Assembly: GCF_004307995.1 (NCBI RefSeq)
Contig: NZ_SIRE01000011.1
Span: forward strand, 124,001 to 188,000
From: Paenibacillus thalictri
Lineage (GTDB): Bacteria; Bacillota; Bacilli; Paenibacillales; NBRC-103111
Reading direction: 5' to 3'
Length of the DNA: 64,000 bases
Shown here piece after piece: positions 9,360-18,900 of the stretch. Numbering within the stretch: the first letter of the stretch is position 1; every line of letters begins with the position of its first letter. Made by a program: the position numbers and the translations under genes. Under the pieces are notes generated by a model that was given only the letters and a program-made list of their open reading frames with translations, was not told the origin of the DNA and did no database searches.

Positions 9360-9914
9360 ATGCCGCAATCGATTAAAAAAAATGCGGAAGAACGTATGGA
9401 TAAAGCGCTTGGAGCGCTTCGTAAAGACCTCGCCAGCCTGAGAGCAGGGCGTGCCACGCCGTCACTGCTGGACCGGATTCAAGTTGAATATTACGGCGCG
9501 TTAACGCCGGTAAATCAGCTTGCCAACATCAATACGCCGGATTCCCGGACGTTGATGATCCAGCCGTGGGACAAAAGTTCGGTTTCCGCGATTGAAAAAG
9601 CGATCATGAAATCGGATCTTGGATTGACCCCGTCCAACGACGGTTCATCCATCCGGATTATGATTCCGGCTCTGACAGAGGAGCGCCGCGCAGAACTGGT
9701 GAAAATGACTAAGAAGTTTGGCGAAGAAGCGAAAGTTGCGATCCGCAACATTCGACGGGACGCTAACGACGAGATTAAAAAACTCGAAAAAAGCGGAATT
9801 TCCGAAGACGAATCGCGTCGTCACCAAGAAGACGTGCAGAAGTTTACGGATAAGTTTACCGCAGAGGTGGATAAAATTTTGGCGGCTAAAGAAAAAGAGA
9901 TTATGGAAGTATAA
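9360..9914 (+). CDS. frr: Ribosome recycling factor
   Basis: A 184-residue RRF that splits post-termination ribosomes together with EF-G. The two-domain signature is intact ([54 protein letters not shown]). ATG 9360 follows the pyrH stop by 18 nt with a GGGAG site. The gene ends just before a strong terminator. Confidence 0.97.
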   Translation: MPQSIKKNAEERMDKALGALRKDLASLRAGRATPSLLDRIQVEYYGALTPVNQLANINTPDSRTLMIQPWDKSSVSAIEKAIMKSDLGLTPSNDGSSIRIMIPALTEERRAELVKMTKKFGEEAKVAIRNIRRDANDEIKKLEKSGISEDESRRHQEDVQKFTDKFTAEVDKILAAKEKEIMEV

Positions 9915-9917
9915 GAT

Positions 9918-9948
9918 AAAAGCCCCCGCTCTACTCTAGGGGGCTTTT
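9918..9948 (+). terminator. Terminator after frr
   Basis: Perfect AAAAGCCCCC / GGGGGCTTTT stem with an 11-nt loop, beginning 3 nt after the frr stop. Confidence 0.9.
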
Positions 9949-9992
9949 GAACTTATCATTGTCCTAGTCTTTCCTTATTGGAGGCAAGCATA

Positions 9993-10760
9993 ATGAATCC
10001 ATGGAAGAGATGGTTTGGGAACAAGGAACCGTTAGACAGCACCGTGCCTGAACTGGATGCGGACAATATTCCCAATCACGTCGCAGTCATCATGGACGGC
10101 AACGGCCGGTGGGCTCAAAAACGCGGCTTGCCGCGTGTCGCCGGTCATCACGCCGGGATGAAAAATGTGAAAAAAATAACGATGGCTGCCAATGAGATTG
10201 GCGTTAAGATACTAACGCTGTATGCATTTTCAACGGAAAACTGGAAACGGCCGCGCGATGAAGTTGACTTCTTGATGAAGCTGCCGCTTGAGTTTTTTCC
10301 TAAGGAAATCGATGAGCTGATCCGGAATAATGTGCAAATCCGCATGACCGGCTGGGAGGAAGGCCTCCCGGATGCCACGTTAAAAGTAATTAAGGATGCG
10401 ATTGCACGAACGAAAGGCAATACGGGACTCATACTCAATTTTGCGCTAAATTACGGCAGCCGCAAAGAAATGATTGCCGGCATGAAAGCGATGCTCGGCG
10501 ACATTGAGCAAGGAAAGATCAGTATCGAGGAGATTAGCGAGCAGTCCTTTTCTCAATATTTGCTTACATCGGAGCTGCCGGACCCGGATCTGATGATCCG
10601 TACAAGCGGAGAGCAGCGGATCAGCAACTTTATGCTGTGGCAGCTGGCTTATTCGGAGCTTTGTTTTACCGAGTCGTATTGGCCGGAATTCACCGAACAG
10701 CATTTTTTTGACGCGGTGAAGGAATATCAAAGCCGAGCGAGACGGTATGGCGGACTGTAG
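9993..10760 (+). CDS. uppS: Undecaprenyl diphosphate synthase (cis-prenyltransferase)
   Basis: A 255-residue cis-prenyltransferase that elongates farnesyl diphosphate with isopentenyl diphosphate to the C55 carrier for cell-wall synthesis. The catalytic P-loop is VAVIMDGNGRWAQKRGLPRV, and the C-terminal signature DLMIRTSGEQRISNFMLWQL plus SELCFTESYWPEF is complete. ATG 9993 has GGAGG (9980-9984) 8 nt upstream. It starts the uppS-cdsA-dxr-rseP group, which is conserved in Bacillales. Confidence 0.97.
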   Translation: MNPWKRWFGNKEPLDSTVPELDADNIPNHVAVIMDGNGRWAQKRGLPRVAGHHAGMKNVKKITMAANEIGVKILTLYAFSTENWKRPRDEVDFLMKLPLEFFPKEIDELIRNNVQIRMTGWEEGLPDATLKVIKDAIARTKGNTGLILNFALNYGSRKEMIAGMKAMLGDIEQGKISIEEISEQSFSQYLLTSELPDPDLMIRTSGEQRISNFMLWQLAYSELCFTESYWPEFTEQHFFDAVKEYQSRARRYGGL

Positions 10761-10793
10761 CGTTTCCTTGCACATAAAGTTGGAGGTACGTCC

Positions 10794-11594
10794 TTGAAGC
10801 AGCGAATTGTAACGGGCTTAATCGCCGGAATCGGCTTTCTCATATTATTATTAGCAGGCGGTTATTGGTTTACCGGATTGCTGCTCGTCATGTCCGCTAT
10901 CGGTTATGATGAGTTTATGCGTATGAATGACTTAAAGCGCTATCCGGTAACCGTCTGGCTGGGGATGCTTGGCGTGCTTTTACTCAGTGTGCCATGGCAT
11001 TCCGCCGGAGTGCTGCCGCAGATGGGAATGGAGACGTTCGTCTGGACGTTCTTATTTCTTATGCTTGCCGTGACGGTCACCTCGAAAAATAAAGTGACGA
11101 TCGATCACGCGGCTATGTTTTTTATCGGGATCGTTTATATCGGCTTTGGATTCCACTATATGGCGGAAACCCGGATGTCTCCCGACGGACATGGTTTATT
11201 CTGGACGTTCCTTGTGTTTCTGTGCATCTGGTCGACCGATTCGGGAGCTTATTTCACCGGCACGGTCATCGGCAAACATCCGTTGTGGCCTACAATCAGC
11301 CCGAAGAAATCGATTGAAGGTTCCCTTGGCGGGATCGTATTATCCGTGGTGGTTGCAATCTGTTTTGCGGTAGCTAAGCCGGAACTGCTAACCATTGGAC
11401 ATGCCGTACTGCTGGGACTCGTTATCGGGATTGTCGGGCAGCTGGGCGATTTGATGCAATCCGCGTATAAACGGGTCAAAGGCATCAAGGATACCGGGAC
11501 CATTTTGCCGGGACATGGCGGGGTGCTGGACCGCGTGGACAGCTGGCTGATCGTATTTCCGGCCGTCCATATGCTCTCCTTGATTCCCCATTAA
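10794..11594 (+). CDS. cdsA: Phosphatidate cytidylyltransferase
   Basis: A 266-residue polytopic membrane enzyme making CDP-diacylglycerol from phosphatidate and CTP. Several hydrophobic helices and the C-terminal CdsA signature KDTGTILPGHGGVLDRVDS are present, so the Mg-binding site is intact. The start is TTG 10794 with GGAGG (10782-10786) 7 nt upstream. It supplies the substrate of pgsA, found later in this window. Confidence 0.96.
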   Translation: MKQRIVTGLIAGIGFLILLLAGGYWFTGLLLVMSAIGYDEFMRMNDLKRYPVTVWLGMLGVLLLSVPWHSAGVLPQMGMETFVWTFLFLMLAVTVTSKNKVTIDHAAMFFIGIVYIGFGFHYMAETRMSPDGHGLFWTFLVFLCIWSTDSGAYFTGTVIGKHPLWPTISPKKSIEGSLGGIVLSVVVAICFAVAKPELLTIGHAVLLGLVIGIVGQLGDLMQSAYKRVKGIKDTGTILPGHGGVLDRVDSWLIVFPAVHMLSLIPH

Positions 11595-11618
11595 AGTCAA
11601 GCCTGAGGTGTAATTGTT

Positions 11619-12755
11619 ATGAAACGAATAGCCATTTTAGGCTCAACAGGTTCTGTGGGCACACAGACGTTGGATGTCATTGCCCATCATCCGGAGCGCT
11701 TTACGGTGGAAGGCATCGCCGGCGGAACAAACCTGCCGCTTCTGATCGAGCAGGCGAAACGTTTTAAGCCGCGCAAAGTTTCCGTTTCGACCAAGGCGCT
11801 TGCGGACGAGCTGCGTTTACATATTTCGGAAGCGGAAGTGTTGTATGGAGAAGCGGGACTGACGGAAATTGCAGCCGGTACCGATGCCGATTTTGTGGTA
11901 ACCGCGGTAGTGGGAAGCCAAGGCCTCAGGCCTACGCTAGCTGCAATTGACGCAGGCAAGCAGATTGGATTAGCCAACAAAGAGACGCTTGTCAGCGCAG
12001 GTCATATTGTCACGGACCTGGCCCGTAAGCGGGGCGTCAAGCTGCTTCCGATCGATAGCGAGCATTCGGCGATTTTTCAATGTTTGAACGGCGAAAGTCA
12101 CGAACGGATTCGTAAGATCACATTGACGGCATCAGGCGGCTCGTTTCGCGATCGTACACGAGATGAACTTCAGCATGTCACCGTGCAGGATGCGCTGAAA
12201 CACCCGAATTGGTCCATGGGCGCGAAAATTACGATTGACTCGGCCTCTATGGTAAATAAAGGGCTGGAAGTCATTGAAGCCCACTGGCTGTTCGGGCTGC
12301 CTTATGATCGGATCGATGTGCTGATTCATCCGGAGAGCATCGTGCATTCGTTTGTGGAGTTTACCGACCACAGCATTATCGCCCAGATGGGCAATCCGGA
12401 CATGCGGGTGCCGATTCAGTATGCGCTGACCTATCCGGATCGGCTGGAAACGCCTTCGAAACCGCTGGATTTAACGGAGACAGGCAAGCTGGTCTTCCGT
12501 AAAATGGATTTTGAGCGTTTCCCGTGCCTAAGAATGGCGTATGACAGCGGAAGGGCCGGCGGAACGATGCCAACGGTATATAATGCAGCTAATGAAGTGG
12601 CGGTATCCCGTTTTTTAAACGGAGACATTGGTTTTCTGCAGATCGAGCATGTTATCGAACAGGTGTTGTCCCAACATGCTGCGGTTGCCGCCCCTGATCT
12701 GGAGAGCATCATGGCCGCGGATCAATGGGCGAGAACAGCGGCTTCCCGTATGTAA
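11619..12755 (+). CDS. dxr: 1-deoxy-D-xylulose 5-phosphate reductoisomerase
   Basis: A 378-residue enzyme of the MEP isoprenoid pathway, converting DXP to MEP with NADPH. The NADPH-binding ILGSTGSVGTQTLDVI is at the N-terminus. Metal and substrate motifs LPIDSEHSAIFQCL, TASGGSFRD, HPNWSMGAKITIDSASM and NKGLEVIEAHWLFG are intact. ATG 11619 follows a GAGGTG site. Together with uppS it links isoprenoid precursor and undecaprenyl synthesis. Confidence 0.97.
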   Translation: MKRIAILGSTGSVGTQTLDVIAHHPERFTVEGIAGGTNLPLLIEQAKRFKPRKVSVSTKALADELRLHISEAEVLYGEAGLTEIAAGTDADFVVTAVVGSQGLRPTLAAIDAGKQIGLANKETLVSAGHIVTDLARKRGVKLLPIDSEHSAIFQCLNGESHERIRKITLTASGGSFRDRTRDELQHVTVQDALKHPNWSMGAKITIDSASMVNKGLEVIEAHWLFGLPYDRIDVLIHPESIVHSFVEFTDHSIIAQMGNPDMRVPIQYALTYPDRLETPSKPLDLTETGKLVFRKMDFERFPCLRMAYDSGRAGGTMPTVYNAANEVAVSRFLNGDIGFLQIEHVIEQVLSQHAAVAAPDLESIMAADQWARTAASRM

Positions 12756-12804
12756 AACTCCTTAACCTTACAAGCATGTTTTATCTTCTATCGTAATATG
12801 TTTC

Positions 12805-12833
12805 TTGAGAAGACGGTTTGCTTGTATTATATT
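12805..12833 (+). promoter_or_regulatory. Candidate sigma-A promoter of rseP
   Basis: TTGAGA (12805-12810), 17-nt spacer, TATATT (12828-12833), in the 148-nt gap between dxr and rseP, which otherwise shows no hairpin or ORF. Confidence 0.65.
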
Positions 12834-12903
12834 CGTAAATAATGTTAATCTAAGTACATGATGCAACAGGACACATTTGCGAATTAAAGGAGGACGCTGC
12901 CAC

Positions 12904-14160
12904 TTGTCTGCGATACAAAACGCTTTTCAAATAGTATTGATGTTTTTCGTGCTTGTCACGATTCATGAATGGGGCCATTTTTATTTTGCCAAAAGGGCCG
13001 GTATATTGGTGCGCGAGTTTGCCATCGGTTTTGGACCCAAGCTGATTTCCTTTAAAAAAGGGGAAACCCGCTACACGCTGCGGCTGCTGCCGATCGGCGG
13101 TTTCGTCCGGATGGCGGGGGAAGATCCGGAGATCGTGCAGATTCATCCCGGTCAAACGATTGGCGTCAAGCTAACGGACGATGAGGTTACCCATATTTAT
13201 GTGGACCGGTTGGACCAGTTGGCGGATGCGACGATCGGAACGGTGGAACGGATTGATCTGGAAAAAGATCTTTTTGTCATGCTGAACCTTAACGAGGAAA
13301 TCGTACGGTTCCCCATCCATCCGCAAGCGCTGATGATCAGCAAAGGTAAAGACACGCAAATTGCGCCGTTGAACCGTCAGTTCGGCAGTAAGCGGGTAGG
13401 GCAAAGAGCGCTTTCGATTGTGGCCGGACCGGTGATGAACTTCCTGCTTGCTTTTGTGCTTTTTATGTCTGTGGCATTTATGACGGGTGTACCGGATAAG
13501 GTGAAAATCCAAAGCATCGTACCGAGTTCAGCGGCCGAAAAGGCGGGCTTAATGGCGGGTGACTTGATTCTGTCCGTTAACCACGAAGAGATCGGCGCGG
13601 ACCGCAATAAGCTGACCAGTTTAATTAAAGATTCCGTAGGCAAACCGATGGTATGGGTAGTTGAGCGGAATAAGGAACAGCTTCGCAAGGAAGTGACGCC
13701 GGAAGATAAGGGTGGAAGCGGCTTAGTCGGCGTTTCTTTGCTGTTGGAAACACGTCCGTCCGGCGTTTTAGAAGGCGTAAAATATGGCGGAAGCACGATG
13801 GTATCGGCAACCGGCTCCATTCTGGACAGCTTTGGCAAGCTGGTTACCCTGCAGTTCAAAATGGACGATCTTGGCGGACCGGTGCGAATCGTTGAATTTA
13901 CAAGCGAACAGGCAAGCGCCGGGTTTGCGCAATATGTATTTTGGGCGGGACTTCTCAGCTTGTATCTTGGTATTTTTAATTTGCTCCCGTTCCCTGCACT
14001 GGATGGCAGCAGACTTGTATTTCTAGGTTTTGAAGCGGTCAGAGGCAAACCGGTTGATCCGAACCGCGAAAGCATGGTGCATTTTGTCGGGTTTGCGATG
14101 TTGATGCTGTTGATGATTGCGGTCACTTATAACGATATTTTACGGTTGATGAAAGGGTAG
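12904..14160 (+). CDS. rseP: Site-2 intramembrane zinc metalloprotease RseP/RasP
   Basis: A 418-residue membrane protease that cleaves anti-sigma factors and signal-peptide remnants within the membrane. The zinc motif H21-E-W-G-H25 lies in the first helix; a PDZ domain occupies about residues 205-290; the third zinc ligand motif PFPALDGSRLVFLGFEAV is in the penultimate helix. The segment between the first and second helices, about residues 90-170, seems longer than in B. subtilis RasP (from memory). The start is TTG 12904, preceded by AAAGGAGG (12886-12893); a TTG at 12877 is upstream of that site. Confidence 0.95.
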   Translation: MSAIQNAFQIVLMFFVLVTIHEWGHFYFAKRAGILVREFAIGFGPKLISFKKGETRYTLRLLPIGGFVRMAGEDPEIVQIHPGQTIGVKLTDDEVTHIYVDRLDQLADATIGTVERIDLEKDLFVMLNLNEEIVRFPIHPQALMISKGKDTQIAPLNRQFGSKRVGQRALSIVAGPVMNFLLAFVLFMSVAFMTGVPDKVKIQSIVPSSAAEKAGLMAGDLILSVNHEEIGADRNKLTSLIKDSVGKPMVWVVERNKEQLRKEVTPEDKGGSGLVGVSLLLETRPSGVLEGVKYGGSTMVSATGSILDSFGKLVTLQFKMDDLGGPVRIVEFTSEQASAGFAQYVFWAGLLSLYLGIFNLLPFPALDGSRLVFLGFEAVRGKPVDPNRESMVHFVGFAMLMLLMIAVTYNDILRLMKG

Positions 14161-14167
14161 TTGTTCC

Positions 14168-15613
14168 ATGTCGAAGGAGAAACAGTTTGTCAAGGAAATT
14201 ACACCGCAGAACGAAGACTTTTCCAGATGGTATATCGATGTCATTAAAAAAGCCGACCTGATGAGCTATTCGCCCGTCAGGGGCTGCATTGTGTTTAAGC
14301 CGGACAGCTATGAAATTTGGGAATTGATCCAAAAAGAATTGGATGCTAGATTTAAAGAAACGGGTCACCGCAATGCGTATTTTCCAATGTTTATTCCCGA
14401 GAGCTTTTTTCAGAAGGAAAAAGAGCACGTGGAAGGGTTTAATCCCGAGCTGCCTTGGGTAACGGAAGCCGGCGGCGAGAAGTTGGAAGAACGTCTGGCC
14501 ATCCGTCCTACTTCGGAAACGATGATTGGCCATATGTACTCCGAATGGATCAACTCTTACCGCGATTTGCCGGTGCTGATCAACCAATGGGCGAACGTGG
14601 TGCGTTGGGAGAAACGTACGCAGCCGTTCCTGCGGACAAGCGAGTTTTTGTGGCAGGAAGGCCATACGGCGCATGAAGACGAAGCGGACGCCCGGCGCGA
14701 AACGATGCAGATGCTGGACATTTATCGTGATTTCGCCGAAAATTATTTAGCCATTCCGGTCATCATGGGACAAAAAACTCCTTCCGAGAAATTTGCCGGC
14801 GCTGTCGATACCTATTCGATTGAGGCGATGATGAAAGACGGCAAGGCGGTTCAAGCGGGAACTTCTCATTATCTTGGCACTAATTTTGCTGTAGCTTTCG
14901 ATATTAAGTTCCTTAACCGCGAAAATCAGCATCAATTTTGCCATACGACTTCCTGGGGCGTAAGCACCCGGTTGATCGGGGCGCTGATTATGGTTCACGG
15001 CGATGACCGCGGCCTTGCCTTGCCGCCGAAGGTGGCTCCGACACAGGTCGTCATCATCCCGATCGGTCCGGCCAAAACAAGGGAGCAGGTTGTTGCGCGT
15101 GCGGACGAGTTGTTCTTAGAGTTAAAGAAAGCAGGCATTCGCGTTAAAGTGGATGACCGCGATCAAAGCCCGGGCTGGAAGTTTAATGAATATGAAATGC
15201 GCGGCGTGCCGATTCGTGTGGAAATCGGACCTCGCGATATGGAGAACGGGCAAGTGGTGCTTGTTTCGCGGATTTCCGGAGAGAAACGTATCGTGGCTCA
15301 AGCCGATTTTACAGCGGAAATCAATAAAATGCTGGCCGAGATTCACGACCAAATGTTCGAACGCGCCAAGCAGTTCCGCGACGAGCATTACGGAGCGGTG
15401 GATACGCTGGATGAGATGAAGCAGTTCCTTGACGAAAAACGCGGTTTCCTGCTGGCCGGTTGGTGTGGTTCCGCCGCTTGCGAAGCGCAGGTCAAAGAAG
15501 AAACCGGCGCGACAAGCCGTAACATTCCGTTTTCTCCGTCCGAGCATAAGTCGACTTGTTTGGTTTGCGGGGAAAAAGCCGAGCATACAGTCGTATTCGG
15601 GCGGGCGTACTAG
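14168..15613 (+). CDS. proS: Prolyl-tRNA synthetase, short (archaeal/eukaryote-like, ProS type 3) form
   Basis: A 481-residue class II synthetase charging tRNA-Pro. It lacks the YbaK-type editing insertion of the roughly 565-residue bacterial form used by B. subtilis, and instead has the C-terminal extension with cysteine pair CLVCGEKAEHTVVFGRAY ending in tyrosine, typical of the archaeal-type enzyme. Class II motifs are seen in RPTSETMIGHMYSEWI, RWEKRTQPFLRTSEFLWQEG and HGDDRGLALPPKVAPTQV. ATG 14168 lies 7 nt after the rseP stop. Proofreading of Ala-tRNA-Pro would need a free-standing factor, which is not in this window. Confidence 0.95.
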   Translation: MSKEKQFVKEITPQNEDFSRWYIDVIKKADLMSYSPVRGCIVFKPDSYEIWELIQKELDARFKETGHRNAYFPMFIPESFFQKEKEHVEGFNPELPWVTEAGGEKLEERLAIRPTSETMIGHMYSEWINSYRDLPVLINQWANVVRWEKRTQPFLRTSEFLWQEGHTAHEDEADARRETMQMLDIYRDFAENYLAIPVIMGQKTPSEKFAGAVDTYSIEAMMKDGKAVQAGTSHYLGTNFAVAFDIKFLNRENQHQFCHTTSWGVSTRLIGALIMVHGDDRGLALPPKVAPTQVVIIPIGPAKTREQVVARADELFLELKKAGIRVKVDDRDQSPGWKFNEYEMRGVPIRVEIGPRDMENGQVVLVSRISGEKRIVAQADFTAEINKMLAEIHDQMFERAKQFRDEHYGAVDTLDEMKQFLDEKRGFLLAGWCGSAACEAQVKEETGATSRNIPFSPSEHKSTCLVCGEKAEHTVVFGRAY

Positions 15614-15843
15614 GAGCCCGTCCGACGGACTTGTTATTTTGTGAATATGATGTTTGGCGCTCTAGTGATTCCGGAAAAGGGATGGCATTCCACCGCCAAT
15701 GAAAACTGTTTTTTTTGAATATATTTTAAGGTGAAAACACAGTTTTCAAAAGCGGACGTAAACTTTCCATGCCATTCCCTTTTCCTCCATCACCAGGGGA
15801 GTTCATATTCACAAAATATCAAAAAAACGTCGGCGGATCCTAG
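15610..15843. repeat. 234-nt long inverted repeat between proS and polC
   Basis: The region folds back on itself almost end to end. Outer arms CTAGGA / TCCTAG include the last bases and stop of proS. A perfect 16-bp stem pairs 15635-15650 (TATTTTGTGAATATGA) with 15803-15818. A further stem pairs AAAAGGGATGGCAT (15675-15688) with 15769-15783 apart from one extra T, and the innermost perfect 9-bp stem is GAAAACTGT (15701-15709) with ACAGTTTTC (15739-15747). No ORF is encoded and I see no clear target-site duplication. It could be a MITE-like relic or a structured RNA. Confidence 0.8.
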
Positions 15844-15857
15844 AGGTAGTAATAAAC

Positions 15858-15895
15858 AGGGCAATAGGTGAGGTTTCCTGTTGCTCTTTTGTTTT
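15858..15895 (+). terminator. Terminator before polC
   Basis: AGGGCAATAGG pairs with CCTGTTGCTCT through 11 bp (two G-T pairs), loop of 8 nt, followed by TTTGTTTT. It ends 5 nt before the polC Shine-Dalgarno site, so it may also act as an attenuator. Confidence 0.7.
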
Positions 15896-15914
15896 GAACA
15901 GGGGGAGGACATTC

Positions 15915-18900
15915 ATGAGCAATTTAGCCGTTAAGCGGGAACGCTTTGAGCAGCTGATGAAGCATGCCGAAATTCCAACTGACGTAATCGATTCTTTTTT
16001 TGCGGACGGTTATATCGATAGAGTGGAAGTCAGCCGAAAAAATAAAGATTGGACGTTTTATATCGCCCAAAATAAAGTCGTTCCTCGAGATATTTACATT
16101 TCATTTTGCAAAATGATCCGCGACAAGTTTACGCATATCGCCAGAATTCAATTTGTGCTGCAATATGCCGACGAGATTGATCGAGCGGAGGTGGCAAGCG
16201 AATACTGGGGACTGTTTCTGGAGTGGATCCAACGCGAGAAAGTGTCCGTCAACGGTTGGCTGATGAAGGCGAAAGTAGAGGCTCAAGGCAACGTGCTTAC
16301 GCTGCTGCTGCTCGACCAGATTGGGCTGGAGCTGGCTAAGAAAAAAAATATCGGGCAGTACATTCATACGTTTTATAAAAATTATTTTACGATTGATTAT
16401 CAGGTTCGCTTGCAAGTTAACGAATCAAATGAAGAAGAGTTTGAGAAATTCGCCAAGCAGATTGAGCAGGAACAAATCGAAGTCATGCAGGTTCTTACGT
16501 CCGGCATGAACGAAAATGAAGCCGATGCGCTCCCGGCCGCCGAGCTGAAGCTGATGGTCGGTTATGAAATTAAAGACCCGCCTGTGCCGCTTCAAGACAT
16601 TAAAGACGAAGAGAAAAAAGTCGTCCTGCAGGGCATGGTGTTCGGACTGGAAATGAAAGAGCTGAGAAACGGCAGCACGCTGTTTACTTTTAACATAACG
16701 GATTTTACCGATTCCTTAATGCTTAAATCGTTTGCCAAAACAAAGGAAGAATTAAAAATATTAAGTTTGCTGGCCAACGGCAAATGGATCAAGGTGAGAG
16801 GCCGCGTCGAATACGACCGGTTCATGCAAATCCCTGAGCTTGTGATGATTCCTTCGGATATTAATGAGGTGGTCGCACCGCCGGAACGCAAAGATGATGC
16901 CGAGGAGAAACGCGTCGAATTCCATCTGCATACGACGATGAGTCCGATGGACGGCATTACTCCGGTCGATCAGTACATTAAGACGGCGGCCAAATGGGGG
17001 CATAAAGCGATAGCGATCACCGATCACGGGGGGGTGCAGTCGTTCCCCGAAGCGAATCACGCCGCACACAAGCACCATATTAAAATCATTTACGGCATGG
17101 AAGCCAATGTGATCAATGATTCCGTTCCGGTTGTGATGAACCCGGTAGATCTCGATATTCGCGAGGGCACTTATATTATATTTGACATCGAGACCACCGG
17201 TTTGTCCGTAGGGAGCAACAAGATCATCGAAATTGCCGGAGTGAAAATGCAGGGCGGCAAAGAAATCGACCGCTTCGCAACGTTTATCGATCCGCATGAG
17301 AAAATTCCTTACAACATTCAGCAGCTGACGAATATCACCGACGAGATGGTGGCGGGGGCGCCGGAGCTTGAGGACATGCTGCCGAAATTTGTCGAGTTTA
17401 CCCGAGATTCGGTGCTTGTCGCCCACAATGCCCGTTTCGATATGGGCTTTATTCAAGCGAATTTGAAGCGAATGGGCTTGCCGGAGCTGACTAACCCGGT
17501 GATCGATACGCTGGAGATGTCGCGCCTCTTGTTCCCGACGATGAAAAATCACCGGCTTAACACGCTGACCGATAAATTTAAAGTCGGTCTCGACAACCAT
17601 CACCGCGCGATCGACGACTCCATTGCGCTGGGTCATGTGTTGTTTCACCTTATTAAGGAAGCGTCGGAGCAGCGCGGTATTGTCAATTTAAGCAAGCTCA
17701 ACGATAGCGTCGGTAAAAACTTGGCCACGCAGCGGCCTTTTCACTGCTGTATTTACGCCCAGAATGCGATCGGGAAAAAGAATTTGTTTAAGCTGGTATC
17801 GATGTCGCATACCGAATATTTTTACCGGGTGCCCTGCATCCCGAAAAGCAAGCTGGTGGAGATGCGCGAAGGTTTGATTATCGCTTCCGGCTGCGAGAAA
17901 GGCGAGTTTTACGAAACCGTGCTGAACAAATCGGCGGAGGAAGCTGAAGCGGTTGCGGCATTTTACGATGTGCTGGAAATCCAGCCGGTGGACGTCAATA
18001 TGCATCTCGTGGAAAAAGGGCTTGTTGGCAGCAAGCAGCAGCTGGAGGATACGAATCGGGCGATCTGCCGGATCGGCGAGAAGCTGAATAAGCCGGTAAT
18101 CGCAACCGGCAACGTACACTACTTGCACCCGCGCGAAAAAATTTGCCGCGATATTACGATTCACGGCATTACCGGATTTAGCCCGCTGAAGGATATCCGC
18201 AAACCCGACGTGCATTTTCGCACGACGAAGGAAATGCTGGAGCAATTCGAGTATCTCGGCAGCGATAAAGCTTACGAAGTGGTCGTAAAAAACACAAGCG
18301 AGCTGGCCGACCGGTTTGAGGAAATTGAGCTGTTTCCGACCAAACTGTTTACGCCGATTATCGATGGGGCCGAAGAGGAAATACGTACGACCTGTTACAA
18401 CACGGCCAAAAGCATGTACGGGGACGATTTGCCCGAGGTTGTTACCGCAAGGCTGGAGAAGGAACTTGTGCCGATCATCAAATACGGCTTCTCGGCGAAC
18501 TATTTGATTTCCGAACGTCTGGTGAAAAAATCGAACGCCGACGGTTATCTGGTTGGTTCGCGGGGTTCCGTCGGTTCCTCGGTCGTGGCAACGTTCCTTG
18601 GCATTTCCGAGGTTAATCCGCTACCGCCGCATTATTTGTGCTTATCTTGCCAATACAGCGAGTGGATTCTCGACGGTTCGATTCCGAGCGGCTTCGACCT
18701 GCAGGATAAAGATTGCCCGAAATGCGGCAGCAGGCTGAAGGGTGAAGGCCAGGACATCCCGTTTGAAACGTTCCTTGGCTTTAAAGGCGATAAGGTTCCC
18801 GATATCGATCTTAACTTCTCCGGTGAATACCAGCCGGAGGCGCACAACTTCACCAAGGTGATGTTTGGCGAGAAAAACGTGTTTCGCGCCGGTACGATTG

